Shown piece after piece: positions 26,615-35,652 of a DNA stretch of 64,000 nucleotides (position 1 is its first letter; the number at the start of each line of letters is the position of its first letter). Source of the DNA: Homarus americanus (taxonomy: Eukaryota > Arthropoda > Malacostraca > Decapoda > Nephropidae); the NCBI RefSeq assembly GCF_018991925.1, contig NW_024737042.1, forward strand, positions 16,530,102 through 16,594,101, written 5' to 3'. A program made the position numbers and the translations under genes. The notes beneath the pieces are model-generated. The model had not been told where the DNA came from. It did not search any database and was given only the letters and a program-made list of their open reading frames with translations.

Positions 26615-26977
26615 GTCATGCCATGACTGTGGACAAGCTGGCTTAGGACTCGTTGGCTGGTTTAAGCAGCAATTTCTGATGCCAATCAACGTCACAGCGC
26701 GTCATAACGGGACTGGCCAAAAAGAAGGGAATTCGAAGTGGTGTGACGGAGGTGAATAGCAGCCGTCAGCAGTGTGCGTGCTCTGGGAGACCTGCTGTAA
26801 GCTGTGTGTGCTGTGGGAGTCCTGCCGTGAGCTGTGTGTGTGGGAGTCCAGTGTGGACGTGTGGCGTGGGAGTGTCGCCGTGTGGCGTGGGAATGTCGCC
26901 GTGTGGCGTGGAAGTGCTGCCGTGTGCCATACCAGTGTTGTGTGTTTTTATTATTAAATAGTTAAGTCCACCCTTAC
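26615..26977 (+). repeat. Possible LTR following the remnant
   Basis: Begins TGTCATGCC directly after the purine-rich run and could end at a ttaca near 26977, past an attattaaatag stretch. Inside, 26859-26935 holds short tandem copies of gtgtggcgtgg. No second LTR was found, so the boundaries are guesses. Confidence 0.3.
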
Positions 26978-27022
26978 ACGTTGTTAATTCCAACCCTATT
27001 TATCTATTGGAAATAGCATAGC

Positions 27023-27215
<193 letters not shown>

Positions 27216-28027
27216 AGGGAAGGCCTGGGGTGTAGGTTTGGTGACGTCAATCTGGGAGGAGGCGAACGTGCTCGGTCGCTCTCTCTCTTGAGTCGTATTT
27301 ACATAAACTATTTTTTATGGCTGTAATTTTCTTTATATATTGTTGAAGGAATTATATTGACTAAATATAGCACAGTAGTCTACTTTCTGATTCATGATTA
27401 TACATACAATCAACACAGAATTAGCTATAAAGAAACATCAGTGTATTCTATAAATAATTCATATTCACATTCTTATCACCATTATAATTACCAAAACTGT
27501 TAATGCCTAGTACAGCCAATCAAGTTAATTCTGCTACATTGAATCATTTTCATTATGTACAAATTTATTTAGTAATGTAATGTTTATAACATTATTTTCA
27601 TAATTTGAATTTGCAATTGAGGTAATGCAAATCAAATACATAAATCAACCTCTGGTCTCATTTGTTGATATTACAGTGTTCATTTTGGTGGATAACAACG
27701 AAATATGATACGAGAGGCTCAGACAATGACACAAGCCTTGTTGCTCTTTTTAATATATTTTGCGAACTGTTCGTAAAAACAAAATAGACATAACATGCAC
27801 AGCAAAGTGGCGCTTTATTACACAACTAACAGAAAACATAATAGAATATATTCACATAAATTCCACATCAATTAATTAGTAATACATACTAATCAATTAA
27901 TTACTAATAATGAAAAGTTAAATACTGTACTAACTATAATCAAATATGAATTACAAGTAAATATGGGGTAACCTAGTTTATATCTAACATCATTTACATA
28001 ATCAAATAGAGTGCCTGTAAGGGCAAC
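27216..28027. other. AT-rich spacer
   Basis: No gene recognised. It includes an inverted pair around attaattagtaatac/ctaatcaattaattac (27868-27910). The 14-mer target duplication of the following LINE begins at 28028. Confidence 0.5.
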
Positions 28028-28041
28028 ATCTTTCCTGACTG

Positions 28042-28302
28042 CATTCGACATGCGCACCGTGAAACGTCAACAAAGGCTGTGAGTGAGCTCTCCCTACAAT
28101 TCCCAATTCTGATGAATTTAGTGAGACGACTACCTTCAGTCTGTTTAGAGAACTACAGTGGAGCCCAGTTGTAAGCACAGTGTCGCTTGTGAAATTTATA
28201 GTTGCTGGACTTAGACAATATTTTAGATAAAATATCTGGACTTCCTGCCTGGATCCCCTGGTCGGTTATTTTCGTATCTGCGCATGTGCAGTGCGAAGAG
28301 CG
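28042..28302 (+). other. LINE 5' untranslated region, part upstream of the gypsy insertion
   Basis: It lies between the left target duplication and the gypsy LTR; the LINE resumes at 33776-33881. No reading frame is supported. In I-group LINEs this position carries the internal promoter, but I see no diagnostic motif. Confidence 0.7.
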
Positions 28303-28858
28303 TGTAGGGTTTCGTGATATTATGTTGTCTAGCACTCAGGATGGATGAATGGAAACTCTAAGGTGGTGGCTTTTTTATATAATATAAGTTATATGGTAGA
28401 CAGTCTGGTGAGTCTGGTGCTGGAGATGCCGTGTGGTGAGGAGCTGCTCAGTAGACACGTTCGGTGAGTAGCGTGCTGAAGGAGGTGGATGTGCAGGAGC
28501 TTCGTTAGAGGAGATGTTGCCTGTTGCTGGCCTCCAGGTTGAGTGAGAGCTGGTCAGCGAGGAGCTTGCTTGGAGGAGGTGTTGCGTGTTCAGGAACCGA
28601 GAGCAGAATGAATCTCAATGGAGAGACAGAGCTTATATACACAGCCGCCGGAAGTAAACCGTGGGAAGTCGCCGGTTTCTTGACTCCGTTGCTAGGGAAG
28701 ACGTGGCTGGTTGCTAGGATACTGTGGCATCTAGTGACGCCCCCCCCCACCCTGGGTCGCTCGTTTGGTTGCTAGGGAAGACGTAGCAGGTGGCTGGTTG
28801 CTAGGATACTGTGGCATTGGAATGCGGCTACGCAGTTGTAGGGGAGACGTCCACTACA
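28303..28858 (-). repeat. 3' LTR of the CsRn1-like element
   Basis: 556 bp. The plus strand starts TGTAGGGTTTCG and ends GTCCACTACA, giving 5'-TGTAG...CTACA-3' in either orientation. Compared with the other LTR it has an extra 10-bp gtctggtga-type tandem unit near 28405 and lacks that LTR's insertion of about 59 bp. Otherwise the two differ at few positions, indicating a recent insertion. Confidence 0.93.
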
Positions 28859-28880
28859 ATACTCCCCCTACCCTCCCGGC
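28859..28880 (-). other. Polypurine tract
   Basis: Immediately upstream of the 3' LTR the minus strand reads GGGAGGGTAGGGGGAGTA. This is the expected RNase-H-resistant primer for plus-strand DNA synthesis. Confidence 0.8.
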
Positions 28881-29455
28881 GCGGCGGGAGGCTGGATGTT
28901 GTCCGGGTTGTGTCCCACACATAACACATACCGGGCAAGTGTACATACGACTCGGCCGCTACGTGTAACAACTCCGTCTAGTGACACAAAACCTGTGGGA
29001 GAATTAGGAGGAGAAAGAGGGTTTGGGATTAGAGGAGGTTGTACAAGCAATGGTTGTTGTGCTCCTGCTGCTGCAGGGGCTGCGTCGGGAGGAGGGTCCA
29101 TGGCAGGAGCAGGTTCTATGATAGATGCAGGTTCTATGTCAGGAGGAGGGTCCATGGCAGGAGCAGGTTCTATGACAGGAGGGAGGTCTACTACAGGTTC
29201 AGGTTCGATGACAGGAGGAGGGTCTATGACAGGAGCAGGTTCTACAGCAGGAACAGGGTGTACATGAGGGTGAAAAGAGGGTGCCCAGAAATGTCGTGGG
29301 CGTGGTGTTGTTGCCGGGGGTAACTGTGGGTAGACTGGTGCAGGTGTAGTTTGTTGATGGTGCTGCTGGGATGGGGGCTCGACGGGTAAGGTGGCCGGTT
29401 TGACTCGGTCTATGCTGACGGTGTCATGTCTGCCATTCCGGATAATTGTCAGGAA
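28868..29455 (-). pseudogene. pol: pol, part 3: integrase C-terminal end and proline-rich tail
   Basis: In frame with parts 1 and 2. After the TAG the frame first gives the DTVSIDRVKPA block (about 29400-29432), a conserved C-terminal integrase segment. It then gives a proline/glutamine-rich stretch and about eight imperfect copies of a PAPxxxPPPxxE-like unit (about 29085-29260). The end is TRSGRVV and then a stop at 28868. The tail's role is unknown. Similar proline-rich tails with a TRSGR-type end occur in relatives. Confidence 0.85.
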
Positions 29456-30421
29456 CTATGCTGAACGGGTAACCACCTGGAAGGGTCCATCGTAGGGGCG
29501 TTGTAATGGGTTGCGGTGAGCATCATGCCTGACGAAAACATACTCGGCTGTGAGTAGTGCAGGAGGGATGTGTTCAGGGCGTCGAGGAGGCTGGCGTGGA
29601 GCAGTAGCTCTGAATGCAGAAACTGCTTGTCGTAGCTTTTGGAGTAAGTCGTGACGAACGGCTGGAGTGGTTTGGTTGGGATCAGGAGGGAGTAAGAAAT
29701 CCCCGGGTAGCCGAAGGGGCTCGCCTAGTGTAAGATCTGCTGGGCTACAGTCCATATCCTCCTTGTGTGACGCACGGATGCCGAGGAGCACTAAGGGAAG
29801 CGCATCAGTCCAGCTGTAAGGGTCGTGCTGTGCCTTGAGTGCGTCCTTCAGCTGCCGGTGAAAACGCTCTACCATGCCGTTGGCTTGAGGGTGGTATGCT
29901 GTAGTGCGTTGTCTAGACGTGCCGAGGAACTGTAGGAGGTGCTGCCAGAGTTGTGACTCAAACTGTACTCCTCGGTCAGTGATTACGGTTGCGGGGGGGC
30001 CAAAACGGGAAACCCAACCGGACATGAAGGCGCGGACAGTAGTCTCTGCTGTAGCGTTGGGCATGGGAATTGCTTCTGTCCACCTGGTGAAACGGTCGAT
30101 GCAGGTGAAGATGTAGGTGCTACCGTAGGATGATGGAAGAGGTCCCACGATGTCGAGGTGTACTACTTGAAAACGTCCTTTGGGAATAGGGAAGGTTTGT
30201 AAGGGGGCCCGTATGTGACGATGTATTTTGGAGGACTGGCAGGCCAGGCACTGGGCAGCCCATTTCTTAGTATCAGACTTGATGCCGGGCCAGACGACAC
30301 GTTGCGTGAGGAGGCGCTGGGGGGCCTGCACACCCAGGTGGCTGAGACCATGGATGCGGTCGAAAACAGCGCGGCGGTGGACGTGAGGCACGAACGGTCT
30401 CGGCTGTCCACAGGATACGTC
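29456..30421 (-). pseudogene. pol: pol, part 2: integrase zinc-binding and catalytic core
   Basis: Same frame as part 1, directly after its TGA. Counting from the CTG at 30391, the HHCC zinc-binding residues are H14, H18, C48 and C51. The DDE triad is D80 (VHLDIVGPL), D139 (VITDRG) and E175 (NGMVERFH), with 35 residues between the last two, as expected. A GPFQVV block near the end is the usual integrase C-terminal element. The frame stops at a TAG (29458-29456) inside this C-terminal domain, a second nonsense codon, because homologous sequence continues in frame. Confidence 0.92.
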
Positions 30422-32398
30422 TCACCACAATTTTATCTTTGTGCCAGGAACAGGGAGTTCTTTGAGTGTGAGGCCTGAGGGGGATGTCTTGTATGCTGCC
30501 AGGTCTTCGTCTTTCTCTTGAGCCGCGGCTAGCTGCCCATAATCAATGGGTGGAGATGAGGGAAGAATGTTGGATATACAACGAGAGAGGGCGTCGGCGA
30601 TCTCGTTGTGGCTGCCTTTAATGTGTTGGACGTCGCTGGAGAACTCCGAGATGTAAGCCAAGTGGCGCAGGACACGAGGTGTATGTGACTGGGAAGCTGA
30701 AGCGAAGGCGTGGACGAGGGGCTTGTGATCAGTGAAGATGGTGAACTGACGGGCCTCGAGGAAGTGCTGGAAATGTTTGACAGCCAGGTATATGGCCAGG
30801 AGTTCTCGATCAAAGGCGCTGTACTTGAGGTGTGGTGGTTGAAGTCGTTGTGAGAAAAAAGCAACGGGCATGAGAATTCCGTTGATCTCCTGCTGTAAGA
30901 CGGCGCCCACTGCAGTAGAAGAAGCGTCTGTTGTGAGAGTGGTCCGGGCGTTAGGTGAGAGGTGGGCCAGGAGGGTGAGGCGTGTAATGTGCTGTTTGAT
31001 AGTGGTGAATGCCGTAGTAGCCTCTTGAGTCCACACGAGAGACTTGTGAGACTTCTTTGGGCGTCCCTTGAGAAGGTCGTGTAGGGGGGCTAGGACGGTG
31101 GCAGCTTTGTCAATGAAGCGGTGGTAGTAGTTCACTAAACCCAGGAATTCTCGGAGTTTCTTCGCCGTTTCAGGTTTGGGGAACTCCCTAATCGCAGTTA
31201 TCTTCTGTGGTAGGGGTTGTATGCCACTGGGCGAGACTCTGTGACCGAGGAAATCGATGGCCGAGGTTCCAAAGACGCACTTAGCAGGATGAACTTTCAT
31301 GTTGTTGTTCTGCAGGCGTTGGAGAAGGAGTTGTAGGTGGTGGCGGTGCTCGGCAGGCGTCGAAGATGCGACGAGGATGTCGTCAATGTAGACGGTGACA
31401 AAATCGAGGTCGCGAAGCATATGGTCCATGTACCTCTGGAAAGTCTGTGCTGCATTGCGTAAGCCAAAACTCATGAAAGTGTACTCGAAGAGTCCAAACG
31501 GAGTGGTGATGGCTGTCTTCTGGGTATCTGCAGGTGCTACTGGGATCTGGTGGAAGGCACGCTCCAAGTCGATCTTCGAGAAGATAGTCTTGCCATGAAG
31601 TTTGTGGTGAAAGTCCTGGACATGCGGAATAGGGTACCTGTCAGGTTTGGTGACGAGATTCAGGGCTCTGTAGTCGCCACACACCCTCCACTCGCCGGGT
31701 GTTTGCTTAGGAACCATGTGAAGAGGCGATGCCCAGGGACTCCTTGAAGGGCGAATGATGCCGTCTTGCAGTAGTTTGTTGAATTCTACTTTGGCTGTGT
31801 TCAGGAGCTCAGGGCGCAGGCGGCGAGGGCGTGAAAAGACTGGTGGTCCTTTGGTTTCGATGTGGTGGAAAATTCCCGATGTAGGTGGTGGGGGTAGGGA
31901 GACTCGGGGTGAGAAAAGCTCCTTGAATTCGTCGAGCAGGGAGGAGAACTCGTTGGAAGGCGCAAGACAGGTGATAGTGTCGGTGTGTCTGGCACGAGAA
32001 CCCTGGATCTTGCGTGCTGTAGGCTCATGGATGAGGCATAGATGACTTGGTTTGACGCCGAGCTTGTGGAAGGTGAGGAAGTCGAAACCAAGGATGGGTT
32101 GAGACACGTCTGCTATCACGAATAACCAACGCAGAGTCTTGGACAGACCGAGGTCTAAGGCGAGGGTGCGTACGCCGCAGAAGGCGATGGAGGTACCGTT
32201 GGCAGCAAACAGGTCATAAGAGGGTTGCTTTGACTTGTCTTGTAGTGAGGGAGGGATGAGGCTGACCAATGAACCTGTCTCGATGAGGAACTTCTTGCCG
32301 GAGGTGCGGTCGGTGACGCGCAGTAATGAGACGCCTGAAGGGACGGAGGCTGAGGCGTCTACCAGCCTCCTGTGTTGCCGTTTCCCGAATAGGTGCAA
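30422..32398 (-). pseudogene. pol: pol, part 1: protease, reverse transcriptase, RNase H
   Basis: Positions below count from an arbitrary in-frame TTG at 32398; natural entry is by frameshift. The protease motif, at residues 38-43, reads LIETGS: the catalytic aspartate is replaced by glutamate (codon GAG, 32281-32279). Reverse transcriptase spans about 195-400, with [11 protein letters not shown] (about 275-285) and YIDD (337-340) intact. RNase H (about 480-605) keeps TDASS, FTDHK and IADALSR. The frame ends at a TGA (30424-30422) where pol should run on into integrase in the same frame, so this is a nonsense mutation. The domain order is that of ordinary Ty3/gypsy elements. Confidence 0.92.
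32330..32386 (-). promoter_or_regulatory. Predicted -1 ribosomal frameshift signal: slippery site plus H-type pseudoknot
   Basis: The minus strand has GGGAAAC (32386-32380) in exact X_XXY_YYZ phase with the gag codons (GGA at 32385-32383, AAC at 32382-32380). A 9-nt spacer (32379-32371) follows. Stem 1 is GGAGGCTG (32370-32363) pairing with CAGCCTCC (32352-32345), 8 bp. Stem 2 is GACGCCT (32359-32353) pairing with AGGCGTC (32336-32330), 7 bp. Loops are 3, 0 and 8 nt, which is canonical H-type geometry. The gag stop codon sits at the start of the stem 2 5' arm. A -1 shift leads directly into the pol frame. Confidence 0.88.
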
Positions 32399-33165
32399 TA
32401 GGGCTCACAGTTTCGAGCATTGCGGCCGAAAGTCTGGTGATACCAGCAGAGGGTATATTTGTTGTGCTGGGGGCTGGCTGCTGTGCGTCGGAACTTGTAG
32501 GGCGTGGTGTGTGAGTCAGGAACTGGCGCAGCAGTGGGTATGGAGGAGCAGAACTGCTCAATGGTGTCCATCCTGCGGTTCAAAGTTTGCAACAGGTCCT
32601 TGATGTCTTGTGAGGTATTGCTCAGCTGAGGGGTGTTGACCCGGCTTACAAGTTCGGTGGTAGGTACTGGTGTGACCGTGGCGGCAAGGGGTGCAGCAGC
32701 GCACTCGTTGAAAATTCTTTCTGCCGCGGTTGCATATAGTTCTGGTGTCATAGAGTAATCTACTGCGGACAGGATGTTGCGTTCTTCTGTGGGTAGCTTT
32801 TGTGCGTGAAGCTGGCGCAGGATAGAGTCAGGGAGTCTTTCTGTGTGACGGGAGTTCAGCCTACACATCTCCTCCCAGAGACGTCCTGGGGTTGAGTTCC
32901 CGAGGGAGATAGAGGATAGGTCTTGCAGGAGATTGGGACTGGTCTGTTGATAACGCGTCTTCAAGGCATCCCGCAGGGTAACGAATTTGTTGTCATCTGG
33001 AGGGTTGGAAATGGTCTGTGAGACCCGCGTGGCCACTTCCGTGGGCAAGGCACAGAGCAGGGCGCCATAGTTTTGCTCGTCAGTCGCTTGTGAGCCGACG
33101 AGGGTTGAAAGTCGGTAGAGAGATCCGTCCGTCCTCCATCCTGTGTGAGTGCTTTTTTCCGGGGG
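32359..33165 (-). pseudogene. gag: gag of the CsRn1-like element (5'-truncated)
   Basis: The frame is open from just after the primer site to a TAG at 32361-32359, but no in-frame ATG lies upstream of the conserved capsid region. The region normally encoding the first part of Gag is very short here, so the start appears deleted or non-AUG. The capsid-like part runs from about 33050 to 32650. Near the C-terminus a [18 protein letters not shown] motif supplies the Cys-His-Cys-Cys arrangement of CsRn1-type Gag instead of a CCHC knuckle. The end overlaps pol in the -1 frame, with a slippery heptamer in the overlap. Confidence 0.85.
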
Positions 33166-33171
33166 TCACCA
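33162..33171 (-). other. Primer-binding site, tRNA-Trp-like
   Basis: Two bases inside the 5' LTR the minus strand reads TGGTGACCCC. This is the start of the tRNA-Trp 3'-end complement used by CsRn1/Kabuki-type elements. The following bases (CGGAAA) no longer match, so complementarity is only about 10 nt. Confidence 0.65.
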
Positions 33172-33173
33172 TT

Positions 33174-33775
33174 TGTAGGGTTTCGTGATATTATGTTGTC
33201 TAGCACTCAGGATGGATGAATGGAAACTCTAAGGTGGTGGTTTTCTTATATAATATAAGTTATATGGTAGACAGTCTGGTGCTGGAGATGCCGTGTGGTG
33301 AGGAGCTGCTCAGTAGACACGTTCGGTGAGTAGGGTGCTGAAGGAGGTAAATGTGCAGGAGCTTCGTTAGAGGAGATGTTGCCTGTTGCTGGCCTCCAGG
33401 TTGAATGAGAGCTGGTCAGCGAGGAGCTTGCATGGAGGAGGTGTTGCGTGTTCAGGAACCGAGAGCAGAATGAATCTCAATTGGTATTGGGGATTGCTGG
33501 CCACTTCGCCTTTGGGCTATTTCGGCCGAGAGAATCTCAATGGAGAGACAGAGCTTATATACACAGCCGCCGGAAGTAAACCGTGGGAAGTCGCCGGTTT
33601 CTTGATTCCGTTGCTAGGGAAGACGTGGCTGGTTGCTAGGATACTGTGGCATCTTGTGACGCCCCCCCCCTGGGCCGCTCGTTTGGTTGCTAGGGAAGAC
33701 GTAGCAGGTGGCTGGTTGCTAGGATACTGTGGCATTGGAATGCGGCTACGCAGTTGTAGGGAGACGTCCACTACA
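33174..33775 (-). repeat. 5' LTR of the CsRn1-like element
   Basis: 602 bp, with the same ends as the partner LTR. It carries an extra segment at about 33481-33540, bordered by a gaatctcaat direct repeat, that is absent from the 3' LTR. The two LTRs are made identical at integration, so the difference arose afterwards, as an insertion here or a deletion there. Confidence 0.93.
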
Positions 33776-33827
33776 AGTGTGACGTTGAATGACTAGGTAG
33801 TGACGTCGTTGCCTCTCCATCTCGCCT

Positions 33828-35652
33828 GTGACCGAACACAAGCATTGCACAATTCCTGGGGAGAGTGGTGGGCAGAAACCTATGAAGGCTTTGGCTGAAG
33901 AAGAAAAGATTGCCCTACTGAACAACTTAGAAGACGACCTGAGGCTTTCAAGTAGTGAATCAGAAGCAGACAATCCGCGGCCAACAACAATAGAAGTGAT
34001 AGACAATTTTCAAGAAGTGATTAGTAAGAAAGAAAAGAAGAGGAGGCGAAGAAAAGTGAAGGAAGCGACAGTGATGAGATCATGAATGATTGGAAGAAAA
34101 GGACGACACACACAGAAGGAAGCAGAAAGAATTCAACTGGGAATAAAACACAGCAGGTCTTGACTGAATCCAACACCCTTCAAGAGTCACACCCCAGTGA
34201 TTATGACAGTGACGGTAATGTTTCTATGGGATACACTAGCCACAGTGGAAACAGCAATGCCATGGACCCACCCTGCCCTCTGCCAAACAAACAAGTAAGC
34301 TGAATCTCCACTTTCCCAAGGACTCATTAAAATCTGTCGAGGATCGGTTTAATTGGATGATGAAGTACTGCAGACAGCATGATCCCAACATTCAATTCCG
34401 ACAAGGTAAGAACCGGAACTTTATCAAGTGTCAGACTCCTGAAGTCTATAAAACCCTTAGTACTGTTGGCTTTGACGGGGTTGTCCTAGTGGCCCCTCCA
34501 GCAGACGTTGATGAATGTTGCCACATCCTAGTGAAACGATTCCCCCAATACGCTGACATCGAAGATGCACGCGACTTTAATTCTAATATACTCAGTATAC
34601 GTCCACATTACCGGGGACACACTCCACAAGCTGCTGTTATTGTCAAGTGGAAGGGAAGGGTATGTCCAACCACTGTGGAAGCCCATCCAATCCTTCCACC
34701 ACTTTATGCAGAGCCCTATCATCCTGGGCCTGCATTTTGTGTTATCTGCTCTCATTGGGGTCACACCTTCACTGCCTGCTGCCGACGTGATCGTCCGAGA
34801 TGTCGCTTCTGCTCACGTAACCACGACTCCGCCGCCTGTGCCCAGAACTTCAAAGACCACCTTAATAGGGGTGGTGTGGGCTATGTAGTTGAGCCCAGGT
34901 GCTGTAACTGTGGCGGCCGGCACAATGCTGACTCACGGCAGTGCCCCAGTCGCCCTTCTGTCCCAGGGGAGAGGCCTCCTTAAGGGCTGCGTCTACCACA
35001 ACGCCCCCCTCAGTCTACTGGGTCACCTGCACCTGCCTGGCTTCACCAGGCTGCACCACAACAGCACCCACCATTCCCTAACTCAACCACTACTGAGCCT
35101 CCTCCCCGTCGCTACTCTGACGCTGTCAAGCCTTGTGCCGCCACCAGTGCCCCCCCACAACCCCGTCTCTACACTGACGCTGTCAAGCCTTGTGCCGCCA
35201 CCAGTGCCCCCCCCACAACCCCTCTCCAGTGACATGACACAGATCATGTCCGTCTTCCAAGAATTTACCAGTCATGTTGAGAAACTCTTGGTTACACTCT
35301 GTACCGCCATCTCCGACCTACACCGCCAACTCCTGCCCTTTTCTGCCACCCAGTCACTCCCCTCTTTTGGTTTGACACAAGCTGGTAGTCCCCCTGTGAG
35401 CCCCCCTGCTCACAGGTTGTGTGTACTGGGGCCCCCGAGCCAAGCCCTGCCTCATCTTTACGTCACGTGGTGCCTCAACCTGTCTACCCACCTCAAGCCT
35501 CGCCTGCTCCTGTGTCTGTGCTGACTCCACCAGGGCTACCAATTGGACCTGAGGACTCCACCCCCGGCTACCCATACTCCACCGACATGCCGGCACCTAA
35601 GGCCCATCCGTCCACGTCAGGGGTAATCAGTCTAATACACCACAATGGATAG
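33828..35652 (+). pseudogene. LINE ORF1 (gag-like, zinc knuckles), frameshifted
   Basis: The N-terminus (KALAEEEKIALLNNLEDDLR, about 33885-33945) is shared with the ORF1 at 56671. There that frame begins at an ATG; here the matching codon has changed, leaving the internal ATG at 33882. Frame changes are needed near 34080, 34295, 34985 and 35415. The middle part (34357-34983) carries three Cys/His knuckles: CVICSHWGHTFTAC, CRFCSRNHDSAAC and CCNCGGRHNADSRQC. This is typical of I-group ORF1 nucleic-acid-binding proteins. A proline-rich part follows with two near-identical 57-bp units (about 35110-35220), then a hydrophobic helical segment. The final frame stops at 35650-35652, just inside ORF2. 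Confidence 0.85.

Larger units (their letters stand above)
28303..33775 (-). mobile_element. CsRn1-like Ty3/gypsy retrotransposon nested in the LINE
   Basis: The element is 5473 bp and complete: two LTRs with TG...CA ends, a primer-binding site, a polypurine tract, gag, and pol in the order protease, reverse transcriptase, RNase H, integrase. The flanks agcg (28299-28302) and agtg (33776-33779) are probably a 4-bp target duplication with one later change. Three features point to the CsRn1/Kabuki group: the Cys-His-Cys-Cys gag motif, a primer site starting like a tRNA-Trp complement, and a proline-rich pol tail. Two nonsense codons, a protease Asp-to-Glu change and a gag lacking its start make this copy inactive, though it looks young. 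Confidence 0.92.

Noticed and set aside
33386..33796. 136-codon plus-strand frame
   Set aside because: Lies inside the 5' LTR of the gypsy element, and a shorter version is repeated in the other LTR (28524-28775); no protein similarity seen.
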